Assembly (NCBI GenBank): GCA_021784995.1
Contig: JAJYHA010000141.1
Location: 1 to 7,045, forward strand
DNA length: 7,045 bases
DNA from: Myxococcales bacterium
Lineage (GTDB): Bacteria > Myxococcota > Myxococcia > Myxococcales > Anaeromyxobacteraceae
Reading direction: 5' to 3'
Positions within the stretch are counted from its first letter, which is position 1, and every line of letters begins with the position of its first letter. Under the pieces are notes generated by a model that was not told where the DNA came from, searched no databases, and saw nothing but the letters and a program-made list of their open reading frames with translations. The translations under genes and the position numbers were made by a program. Positions 1 to 6,900 of the stretch are shown here, piece by piece.

Positions 1-459
1 GAGGAAGGCGTCGCAGCCGACCCCCTCGACGAGCCGCCGGAGCTCGCCGGGCCCCACGCCGCAGTTGAGCTGGACCGCCCCCAGGTTGCCGAAGAGGAGC
101 GGGAGGCGCGGCGCCGCCTCGCGCACGGCGTAGCCGGCGCGCGTGGACGGATCCTCCAGCATGCGGCGCTGCGAGCCGAGCGCCATGCCGACGCCGCAGG
201 CCTCCGCCGCCAGGGCCAGGCGCCGGTTCATCTCGGCGGCGTGCGGAGTGCCCCCGGTCATGGAGGCGATGACGATGGGCGCGGCGAGCGGCCGGCCCAG
301 GAGCGTCGCCTCCGTGCTCACCTCCGCCAGGTCCACCTCGGGGAGCGCGTCGTGGTCGAGGCGGAGCGCGGCGAACCCGTTGGCTCGATCGGCCACGAAC
401 TCCACCTCCTCCTCGAGGCAGAGCTTCAGGTGGCTGTCCTTGCGGTCGAGCGGGTCCAT
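1..459 (-). CDS. fni: Isopentenyl-diphosphate delta-isomerase, type 2 (FMN-dependent), N-terminal part
   Basis: Interconverts IPP and DMAPP in the cytosol using reduced FMN and Mg2+; this is the type 2 enzyme, unrelated to the Nudix type 1 isomerase. Only the first 153 residues are visible, against about 340-350 usual for the family; the rest lies left of the window. The start ATG (457-459) is followed by the family N-terminal signature DRKDSH (residues 5-10), then PIVIASMTGG (61-70, FMN/substrate-binding loop), an EMN motif (76-78), GMALGSQRRM (91-100) and FGNLGAVQ (123-130). These agree well with the family consensus. The start lies only three bases after the hpnH stop (TGAGCCATG) with no strong Shine-Dalgarno sequence, so translational coupling to hpnH is likely. 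Its place downstream of hpnA-hpnH suggests precursor supply for hopanoids. Fni usually accompanies the mevalonate pathway, which cannot be checked here. Confidence 0.93.
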   Translation of the reverse strand, partial: MDPLDRKDSHLKLCLEEEVEFVADRANGFAALRLDHDALPEVDLAEVSTEATLLGRPLAAPIVIASMTGGTPHAAEMNRRLALAAEACGVGMALGSQRRMLEDPSTRAGYAVREAAPRLPLLFGNLGAVQLNCGVGPGELRRLVEGVGCDAFL

Positions 460-462
460 GGC

Positions 463-1479
463 TCAGCCCAGGGTGGAGCGCAGCGAGCGCACGATGCCGC
501 CCAGGCTGGCCATGCTGTCCTCGACCGCCGAGGGCTCGTAGCCGCTGTGCACCATGCAGTCCGCGCACCTCGGGTGCCGGCCGGTCCCGTAGCGATCCCA
601 GTCGGTGCTCTCCATCAGCTCCCGGAAGGTGCGCGCGTACCCCTGCTCGCTCTCGCTGAAGAGGTAGCAGGGGCGCTGCCAGCCCAGGACGCTGAAGTTG
701 GGGCTCCCCCACGGCGTGCACCGGTACTCGCGCTCCCCCTGGAGGAAGTCGAGGTAGAGGGGCGAGTGGTTGAACTTCCAGCCGCGCCGGGCCGCCGGGG
801 CGAGCGCCGCGCGGAAGAGGGCCCGGGTCTGGTCGCGGTGCAGGAACTGGTCCTGCGACGGGGCGCGCTCGTAGCCGTAGCCGGGCGAGAGGGTCATCCC
901 ATCCACGCCGAGCGCGCTCATCTCGTCGAAGAAGCGGTGGAGCGCGGCCGGGTCGTGCCCGAGGAAGATGGTGGAGTTGGTGGTGACCCGGAAGCCGCGC
1001 GCGCGGGCGGCGCGGATGGCCGCCACGGCGATCTGGTGGACGCCCGCGCGCTGCACCGAGCGATCGTGGTCCTCCGCCACGCCGTCGAGGTGGACGTTGA
1101 GCGTGAGGCGGTCGTCGGGGGTGAAGAGGTCGAGCTTGCGCTCGAGCAGGATGGCATTCGTGCAGAGGTAGACGAACCGCCCGCGCTCGACCAGGCCCGA
1201 CACCACGCGGTCGATCTCCGGGTGGAGCAGGGGCTCGCCGCCGCAGACGCTCACCATGGGGGCGCCGCACTCGTCGGACGCCGCCCAGCACTGCTCGGGC
1301 GTCAGGTTCTGGCGGAGGACGGCCTCCGGGTGCTGGATCTTGCCGCAGCCCATGCAGGCCAGGTTGCAGCGGAAGAGCGGCTCGAGCATCAGCACGAGCG
1401 GGTACCGCTTGCGGCGGCGCAGCTTCTGCTCCGCGATGTACTTGCCGACGGCGAAGGCCTGCTTCAGCGGGATCCCCAC
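463..1479 (-). CDS. hpnH: Adenosylhopane synthase HpnH (radical SAM hopanoid side-chain enzyme)
   Basis: Radical SAM enzyme that adds the 5'-deoxyadenosyl radical to diploptene to form adenosylhopane, the first committed step to C35 extended hopanoids (known for the family). The 338-residue product has the usual length. Visible features are an N-terminal GIPLKQ segment, [22 protein letters not shown] with the CxxxCxxC cluster cysteines at 38, 42 and 45, GGEPLLH (80-86, SAM binding), VYLCTNA (103-109), NVHLDG (128-133), [11 protein letters not shown] (197-207), and a C-terminal half with [17 protein letters not shown] and [15 protein letters not shown]. Additional cysteines at 254, 271, 305 and 308 sit where a SPASM-like auxiliary region would be, but whether they bind metal is unknown. 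The start is GTG at 1477-1479, chosen because GVGIPLKQ matches the family N-terminus and a GGGAGGG Shine-Dalgarno lies 7 bases upstream. The frame stays open further upstream into hpnA, but that extension is low-complexity shadow sequence. It overlaps the hpnA end by 16 bases. Confidence 0.95.
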   Translation of the reverse strand: MGIPLKQAFAVGKYIAEQKLRRRKRYPLVLMLEPLFRCNLACMGCGKIQHPEAVLRQNLTPEQCWAASDECGAPMVSVCGGEPLLHPEIDRVVSGLVERGRFVYLCTNAILLERKLDLFTPDDRLTLNVHLDGVAEDHDRSVQRAGVHQIAVAAIRAARARGFRVTTNSTIFLGHDPAALHRFFDEMSALGVDGMTLSPGYGYERAPSQDQFLHRDQTRALFRAALAPAARRGWKFNHSPLYLDFLQGEREYRCTPWGSPNFSVLGWQRPCYLFSESEQGYARTFRELMESTDWDRYGTGRHPRCADCMVHSGYEPSAVEDSMASLGGIVRSLRSTLG

Positions 1480-2492
1480 GCCACGTCCCTCCCGGTGCGC
1501 CGCGGCACCATGCCCCGCTCCTCGAACCAGGCGATCGCGTCCTCGAAGGCGGACCGCACCGGCGTCTGCGGCAGCCCGAGCTCGCGGACGGCCTTCGCCG
1601 CGTCGAAGAACATGCGCCGCCGCGCCATCCGCACCGCCTCCAGCGGCACGGCCGGCGGCCGGTGCGTCACCCAGTCCGCCAGGGCGGTGCTCACCGCCCC
1701 CGCGGCCCAGGCCACGGCGTATGGGAGCCGCAGGCGCGGCGCCGGGATTCCGGTCACCGCCGAGAGCTCGGCCGCGATCTCGGCCAGGGTCATGTTGCGG
1801 TGTCCCAGGATGTACCGCTCCCCGACGCGGCCGCGCTCGGCCGCCAGCAGGTGGCCCTCCGCGACGTCGCGGACGTGGACGATGTTGAGCCCGGTGTCCA
1901 CCACCGCCCGCAGCTTCCCGTGCGCGAAGTCGACGACCATCTGGCCGGTGGGCGTGGGCCGGGCGTCCCAGGGCCCGATCGGGGCGCTCGGGTTGACCAC
2001 CACCAGCGGCAGCCCTCGCGCGACGTAGGAGAGCGCCGCCTCCTCGGCCTGGAGCTTCGAGCGCTTGTAGTGGCTCGTGAGCTGTCCCTCCACCCGCGGC
2101 GTGTGCTCGTCGCACGGGGCGGGGAGCGCCGCCAGGCCGATGGTGCCCACCGTCGAGGTGTGGACCACCCGCTCGACGCCCTCGGCGAGGCAGGCCTCCA
2201 TGACGTGGAGGGTGCCCTGGACGTTGCTGCGGTAGAGCTCGCCCGGATCGCGGGCCCAGAAGCGGTAGTCGGCGGCGACGTGGAAGACGCGGCGACAGCC
2301 GCGGACGGCCCGGCGGACGGCCTCGGCGTCGCGAAGGTCGCCCACGGCGATCTCGACCGGCAGCCCGGCCAGGCCGGCGCGCGCGGAGGTGGGGCGCACG
2401 AGGACGCGCACCTCCTCGCCGCGCTCGACCAGCAGGCGGGCGACGTTCGCGCCGACGAAGCCCGTCGCTCCGGTGACCAGCACCCGGCTCAT
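1464..2492 (-). CDS. hpnA: Hopanoid-associated sugar epimerase HpnA (extended SDR, NAD(P)-dependent)
   Basis: Member of the NAD-dependent epimerase/dehydratase (extended short-chain dehydrogenase) family, HpnA-type, which recurs in hopanoid gene clusters. The exact substrate is not settled in the literature I know; action on a sugar or side-chain intermediate is presumed. The 342-residue product starts [18 protein letters not shown], a Rossmann TGxxGxxG loop (residues 7-14), and has GDLRD (51-55, adenine binding), [10 protein letters not shown] (71-80), the catalytic HTSTVG (111-116) and HYKRSK with the YxxxK dyad Y142/K146, then [17 protein letters not shown] (167-183), [20 protein letters not shown] and GERYILG (224-230). 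These segments match HpnA closely. The ATG at 2490-2492 is set by the Rossmann strand; its Shine-Dalgarno sequence is weak. It is the first gene of the minus-strand hpnA-hpnH-fni operon, facing a divergent gene. Its last 16 bases are shared with the start of hpnH. Confidence 0.92.
   Translation of the reverse strand: MSRVLVTGATGFVGANVARLLVERGEEVRVLVRPTSARAGLAGLPVEIAVGDLRDAEAVRRAVRGCRRVFHVAADYRFWARDPGELYRSNVQGTLHVMEACLAEGVERVVHTSTVGTIGLAALPAPCDEHTPRVEGQLTSHYKRSKLQAEEAALSYVARGLPLVVVNPSAPIGPWDARPTPTGQMVVDFAHGKLRAVVDTGLNIVHVRDVAEGHLLAAERGRVGERYILGHRNMTLAEIAAELSAVTGIPAPRLRLPYAVAWAAGAVSTALADWVTHRPPAVPLEAVRMARRRMFFDAAKAVRELGLPQTPVRSAFEDAIAWFEERGMVPRRTGRDVAWGSR
1487..1493 (-). promoter_or_regulatory. 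Shine-Dalgarno sequence of hpnH
   Basis: On the minus strand this reads GGGAGGG, 7 bases before the GTG at 1479. It lies inside the last codons of hpnA. It fixes the hpnH start, because the reading frame itself is open far upstream. Confidence 0.7.
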
Positions 2493-2642
2493 CGGCTCAC
2501 GATCTAGCACAGGCGGCTCCCCGGCTCGCGCGCCCGATCGCCGCGCCGGGCCCCATCCAGGAGGTGGCGGGAGGCGGCGCGCCGGCGCGGGGGGCGAACG
2601 CCCGACCGCGCCGCGCGCGCGCGGCTGTGGTAGCAACGGCGC
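2493..2642. promoter_or_regulatory. Divergent intergenic/promoter region between hpnA operon and Fe-S protein gene
   Basis: A 150 bp non-coding stretch separates two divergent starts and must carry both promoters. It is extremely GC-rich; I see no convincing sigma70 -35/-10 pair or sigma54 (GG-N10-GC) site. Visible structure includes an inverted pair of CTGTGSTAG sequences at the two edges (separate entry), a small inverted repeat GGGCG-AA-CGCCC at 2592-2603, and a perfect palindrome of alternating CG at 2611-2624. Both gene starts lack strong Shine-Dalgarno sequences, so short or absent leaders are possible. The regulatory assignment rests on gene orientation, not on a recognised motif. Confidence 0.5.
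2504..2633. repeat. Inverted pair of CTGTGSTAG motifs flanking the divergent region
   Basis: The left copy (2504-2512, minus strand) reads CTGTGCTAG and ends 11 bases before the hpnA ATG. The right copy (2625-2633, plus strand) reads CTGTGGTAG and ends 9 bases before the ATG of the Fe-S gene. They match at 8 of 9 bases, face outwards and occupy equivalent positions relative to each start. They are among the few AT-containing patches here. They could be TG-containing -10-like elements, matching operators, or chance. The right copy also carries the in-frame TAG that limits the Fe-S gene's start. Confidence 0.35.
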
Positions 2643-3947
2643 ATGGGTCACCTGGGGCGGATGAAGGACGAGTACCGGCAGCTGGTGGCGCGCCTCGACC
2701 GTGGCCCCGTCCCCATGCCCGAGCCGGCCGACGAGCGCGCCGCGGCGGGGTGGCGCGAGATCCTCGAGATCCTCTTCTCGCCCGAGGAGGCCGCGCTGGC
2801 CGCGCGCATGCCGGTGCGCCCGACCTCGCTGGCGCGGCTCGCCGGCCGCCTGGGCGTGGCCGAGGCGGAGCTCGCGGCCCGGCTCGAGCCGATGTGCGAC
2901 CGCGGGGTGGTGATGGACCTCGTCCACCCGCGCACCGGTCAGCGCTCCTATCTCCTGGCGCCGCCCATCGTCGGCTTCTTCGAGTACTCGCTCATGCGGG
3001 CGAAGGACGGGATCCCGAAGCGGCGCATGGCGGAGGCGCTCGAGGCCTACACCGCGCACGACCCCACCTTCGCGCGGCAGGCCTTCTCGCACGCGACGGT
3101 GGTGGGGCGCAGCCTGGTGCACGAGACGGCGCTCGCCGACGACCCGCTGCCGGACGTCCTGGCGTGGGAGCGCGCCTCCGAGGTGGTCGGGAGCGCCCGC
3201 AGGTGGGCGGTGTCGCTCTGCTTCTGCCGCCACAAGGCGGAGCACCTCGGGCGGGCGTGCGGCGCGGAGGTCGACAGCTGCCTCTCGCTCGACGGCGGCG
3301 CCGACTTCGTGGTGCGGCACCGCTTCGGCCGGGCGGTCGAGCGCGCGGAGGCGCTCGACGTCATGGCCCGCAGCCGCGCGCAGGGGCTGGTGCAGATCGC
3401 CGACAACGTCCGGCACCGCCCCACCTTCGTCTGCAACTGCTGCGGGTGCTGCTGCGAGCAGCTGCGCGCGGTGAGCCACTACGCGCTGCCGGCCGTCAAC
3501 CCGAGCGGGTTCCTGCCGCGGCTCGAGCCGGCGCGGTGCGCCGGGTGCTCGCGCTGCGCCCGGGCCTGCCCCGTGGGCGCCATCGCGATGCGGCCGGCGC
3601 GCGCGGCGGGCCGGCGGAAGACGGAGCTGGCCCCGGACGTCGACGGCCAGCGCTGCATCGGCTGCGGCGTGTGCGGCGACGCCTGCCACAAGGGGGCGCT
3701 GCGGATGGTCCGCGGCGGCGCGCGGCGCCCCGTCCCCGCCAACCCGGCCGAGAAGGCGATCCGGCAGGCGCTGGAGCGCGGGAACCTGGCCGACCTGCTG
3801 CTGGAGGAGGGCGAGGGGCTGGGGAGCCGCTTCCTGCGGCTGGCGGTGGACGCCATCGTCCGCCTCCCGCCCGCGCAGGCGCTGCTCGCCTCCGAGCAGG
3901 TGAAGTCACGCTTCGTGAAGGCTGCCGTGGCGCGCTTCCGCGGCTGA
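2643..3947 (+). CDS. Winged-helix-like, cysteine-rich 4Fe-4S dicluster ferredoxin protein
   Basis: Probable cytosolic electron carrier or redox-responsive protein of 434 residues; physiological role unknown. Residues about 40-105 look like a winged-helix fold (helical RPTSLARLAGRLGV, then LEPMCDRGVVMDLV and a basic wing). A central block has CFC at 193-195 with further cysteines at 206 and 213, then the striking CNCCGCCC (264-271). Two classical ferredoxin motifs follow: CAGCSRCARACP (C299, 302, 305, 309) and CIGCGVCGDACH (C338, 341, 344, 348), enough for two [4Fe-4S] clusters. The arrangement resembles a family of uncharacterised Fe-S proteins common in anaerobic deltaproteobacteria. The C-terminal ~70 residues are helical with no signal peptide or membrane segment. 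Start: an in-frame TAG at 2631-2633 leaves ATG 2643 or ATG 2661; neither has a clear Shine-Dalgarno, so I keep the first. Its 3' end overlaps the convergent activase-like gene by 42 bp. Confidence 0.85.
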   Translation: MGHLGRMKDEYRQLVARLDRGPVPMPEPADERAAAGWREILEILFSPEEAALAARMPVRPTSLARLAGRLGVAEAELAARLEPMCDRGVVMDLVHPRTGQRSYLLAPPIVGFFEYSLMRAKDGIPKRRMAEALEAYTAHDPTFARQAFSHATVVGRSLVHETALADDPLPDVLAWERASEVVGSARRWAVSLCFCRHKAEHLGRACGAEVDSCLSLDGGADFVVRHRFGRAVERAEALDVMARSRAQGLVQIADNVRHRPTFVCNCCGCCCEQLRAVSHYALPAVNPSGFLPRLEPARCAGCSRCARACPVGAIAMRPARAAGRRKTELAPDVDGQRCIGCGVCGDACHKGALRMVRGGARRPVPANPAEKAIRQALERGNLADLLLEEGEGLGSRFLRLAVDAIVRLPPAQALLASEQVKSRFVKAAVARFRG

Positions 3948-6900
3948 CCGGCCGGACCGCGCCGCGTGGGCGCGGCGCACGTCGAAGGCGAAGGCGTCGA
4001 GCACGTCGGCGTCCACCGGGTCGCCGTTGAGGGAGAGCGTCAGCGCGGGGAGGCCCTCCCGCCGCTGGAGGTGCAGGAGCTGCGCCTCGGCCAGCTTGTT
4101 GGGCATGCACTCCAGCGGCCCCACGCAGAGGACGCCGTCGAGCTCTCCCCGGCGCCACCCGAGCAGCGGCAGCCCCACCGCCAGCACCGCCTCGTGCTCC
4201 AGATCCTCGCGCAGGTAGGGCGCCGCGGCCGCGACGAGCTCCTCGAGCGAGGCGTGGTGCGGCCAGCCCAGGGCCCGATCCACGGCGTGCCGGCACCGGT
4301 CGAGCATCCGGGAGCGGAGCCAGGAGGCCAGCCGCGCGCCGGGCGTGGCGCGGCGGCCGCGCCGGCCCTGCACGCGGTCGGAGTACTGCAGGTACCCCAC
4401 GACCGGATCGATCCGCACCCGGAGGCCGCGGCGCTCCAGCGCGTCGGCGACGAAGCCGTTCGAGGCCGGATCGGACCGGACGTAGATCTCCCCCACCAGC
4501 GCGACGGTGGGGACCGGGCGCGGATCGCGCAGCGCGGCCAGCTCGCGCCCGGCGCGCCGGAGCAGCGCCGGCACGCCCCAGCAGCGCCCGGAGAGGACCT
4601 CCGCCAGCACGCGCCGGCCCGAGAGGTCGCCGCCGGCGGCCTCCTCCAGGAGCGTGGCGAGCGCGGCGGCGTGCCGGTCGTGGACGGCGCCGGCCCCCAG
4701 CGCGCGCCGCTCCACGGGCCGCGCGTCGCGGAGGGCCGCGTCGAGCAGGCCGAAGGCGGTGCACCCGAGGAACACCAGCGCGCCCATGCCGGGGGGGACG
4801 CCCTGGAAGTAGTCGGTCTCGGGCGGCGACCAGAGGCCGACGCGCTCCCCGTGCCCGAGCCGCTCCAGGATCATCTGGTGGAGCTGCCGGTAGCAGCCGA
4901 AGCGGCAGGGGCCGCTCGATCCCGGCATGAAGAAGGAGAGCCGCTCGTCCGCGTCCCCCGCCGCGACGCGCTCGAGGAGCGTGCCGAGCGTCACGATCAT
5001 CGGCAGGCACTCCTTGCCGGAGGTGTGGCGGCGCCCGGCGCGGAGGGTCTCGGCGGTGGCGAGGGGGAGCACCTCGGCCGGGACGCCATAGCCGCGCAGC
5101 ACCGCCGCCAGCGCGCCCGCCTCGGGGCCCATGGGGGGGATCAGCACGCGAGAGCCCTGCCGCGCGATCTCGGCCAGGGTCTGGTTGCGCAGCGCCAGGG
5201 GCGCGGCGGGCGCTGCGGCTCCGCTCGCCCCCGAGCGCAGGTCCTCGCGCACGCAGTGGAGGAAGGCCTCGACGCGGGTCTTGGTGCCGGCGTCCCCGGC
5301 GTGGCCGTCGGTCTCCACGACGGCGAAGGGCTTGCCCTCCATGAGCCGGGCGTAGGCGTGGAGCGTGAAGCTGTCGGGCCCGCAGGCGTAGTTGCTCGCG
5401 TAGAGGCTGTAGACCCCGGGCGTGCGGCGCACCTCGTGGGCCGCGCGCAGGATGCGCTGCCCGTACCCCCAGAAGGCCCCCGGGACCAGGGGGGTGGCGT
5501 CGCCGGTGGGGAAGCAGTCCACCGGGATGGGGACCGCGCCCTGCTCGCGCAGCAGCGCGGGCACGTTGGAGTTCAGGACCTCGTCGTGGATCGTGTAGGC
5601 CCGCCCGAGGACCACCACCGGCAGGAGCCCGCCGGCGCGGCAGCGCTCCAGGGCGCGCCGCCCGAGGGCCAGGAGCTCCTCGTCGAAGCGCTCCTGGGCC
5701 GCCCGCGCGGCCGCGTGCGCCGCGCGCCAGGCCTCCCCGCCGGCGCCGAGGGCCGCCGCCAGCTCGCGGCACGCCGACAGGAAGGTCGGCGCGTCGAGCC
5801 GGCCCGGCCCGCAGTGGAACACCGGCGAGAGCAGCCGCCCGCCGAGCGCCTCGGCCAGGTCCTGCCGCAGGACGTCGGGGCTGGCCTGCACGATGGGGCA
5901 GGTCCAGGCGTGCGGCTCGTCCTTCACGCGGGGCAGGTCGCGCATCATCGGCGCCAGCACGAACTCGGCCCCCGTCTCCGCCATGGCCCGGACGAGGCCG
6001 TGGTACTGCTGCATGGGCGCGCAGAAGGGGACGTTGCCCCCCTCGACGCCGCGCCGCAGCGCCTCCCGTCCCCCGCCGCGCACGACCGCCAGGTCGAGCC
6101 CCAGCGCGTGGACGAAGGTGGCGAAGAAGGGGAAGAGCCCCTTGAGCTGGAAGGCCTCCGCGAGGGCGACGCGCCGCCTCCCGCGGCCGGGCCCCAGGGC
6201 CTCCACCAGCGCGGTCACCAGCTCCGCGCGCTCGCGGAAGGGATCGGGCGCCCCGTCGGGGAGCTTCACCTTCCCGGCGCCGCCCTCGTGCAGGGCGCAG
6301 GCGCCGCCCCAGGTGAAGGAGCGGCGCGCGCCGGCGACCCGGGTGCGCAGCCGGTCGATGCGGCAGGAGTTCCCCGCCCCGCCGCAGCCGCTCGTCGCGC
6401 GGCAGACGAAGGTGTCCTTCCGCTCCACCTCCGCCGCCAGGAAGCTGCCGAGGTCGACCGGCCGCGGGCGCACGGCGTCGCGCGCGAGGAGCGCGATGCC
6501 GAGCGCGCCGATGGTGCCGGGGCTGGGCGGGACGATCACCTCGGCGCCGGTCTGGCGCGCCACCGCGGCCGCGAGCGCGTCGGAGGTGAAGGGCATGCCC
6601 TGGCAGAAGACGACCCGTCCCACGGAGCGCGGCCCCTTCACCCGGTTCAGGTAGTTCTGGATCACGGAGTCGTAGAGGCCGGCCACGATCCAGGGGCGCT
6701 CCACGCCGGCGGCCGCCGCCTCGTCGAGCACCTCCGCCATGAAGACGGAGCAGTGCTGGCCCAGCGCGACGCCGCCGCCGGCCGCCAGCGCCTCGCGCCC
6801 CAGCGCCGTCACGTCGTCGAGGCCGAGGCGGCGGCACTGCTCCTCGATGAAGGAGCCGGTCCCGGCGCTGCAGGCCTCGTTCATCGCGGCGTCCACCACG

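Noticed and set aside
241..2028. A 595-codon plus-strand open frame opposite fni, hpnH and hpnA.
   Set aside because: It is antisense to three well-recognised genes, has no recognisable domain and crosses gene boundaries.
1480..2115. An N-terminal extension of hpnH of 212 codons, open in the same frame.
   Set aside because: It overlaps the hpnA coding region, is low complexity and lacks any domain. The GTG at 1479 has a good Shine-Dalgarno sequence and the family N-terminus.
2592..2603. GGGCG-AA-CGCCC inverted repeat as an operator or terminator.
   Set aside because: A 5 bp stem with a 2-base centre is expected often by chance at this GC content, and nothing else supports it beyond its intergenic location.
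2493..3689. An upstream extension of hpnA of 399 codons, open in the same frame.
   Set aside because: It runs antisense through the Fe-S gene. The Rossmann motif places the true start at 2492.
2564..4030. A 488-codon plus-strand frame overlapping the Fe-S gene.
   Set aside because: It is an Arg/Gly/Ala-rich shadow. The competing frame has the complete ferredoxin cysteine motifs.
5893..6654. A 253-codon plus-strand frame antisense to the activase-like gene.
   Set aside because: The Ser/Arg/Pro-rich composition is typical of antisense frames in GC-rich genes, and there is no motif.
3496..6837. A 1113-codon open frame on the minus strand, out of phase with the activase-like gene.
   Set aside because: The translation is dominated by Arg, Gly, Ala and Pro and has no family motif. 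The overlapping frame carries clear conserved motifs. It is a high-GC shadow.
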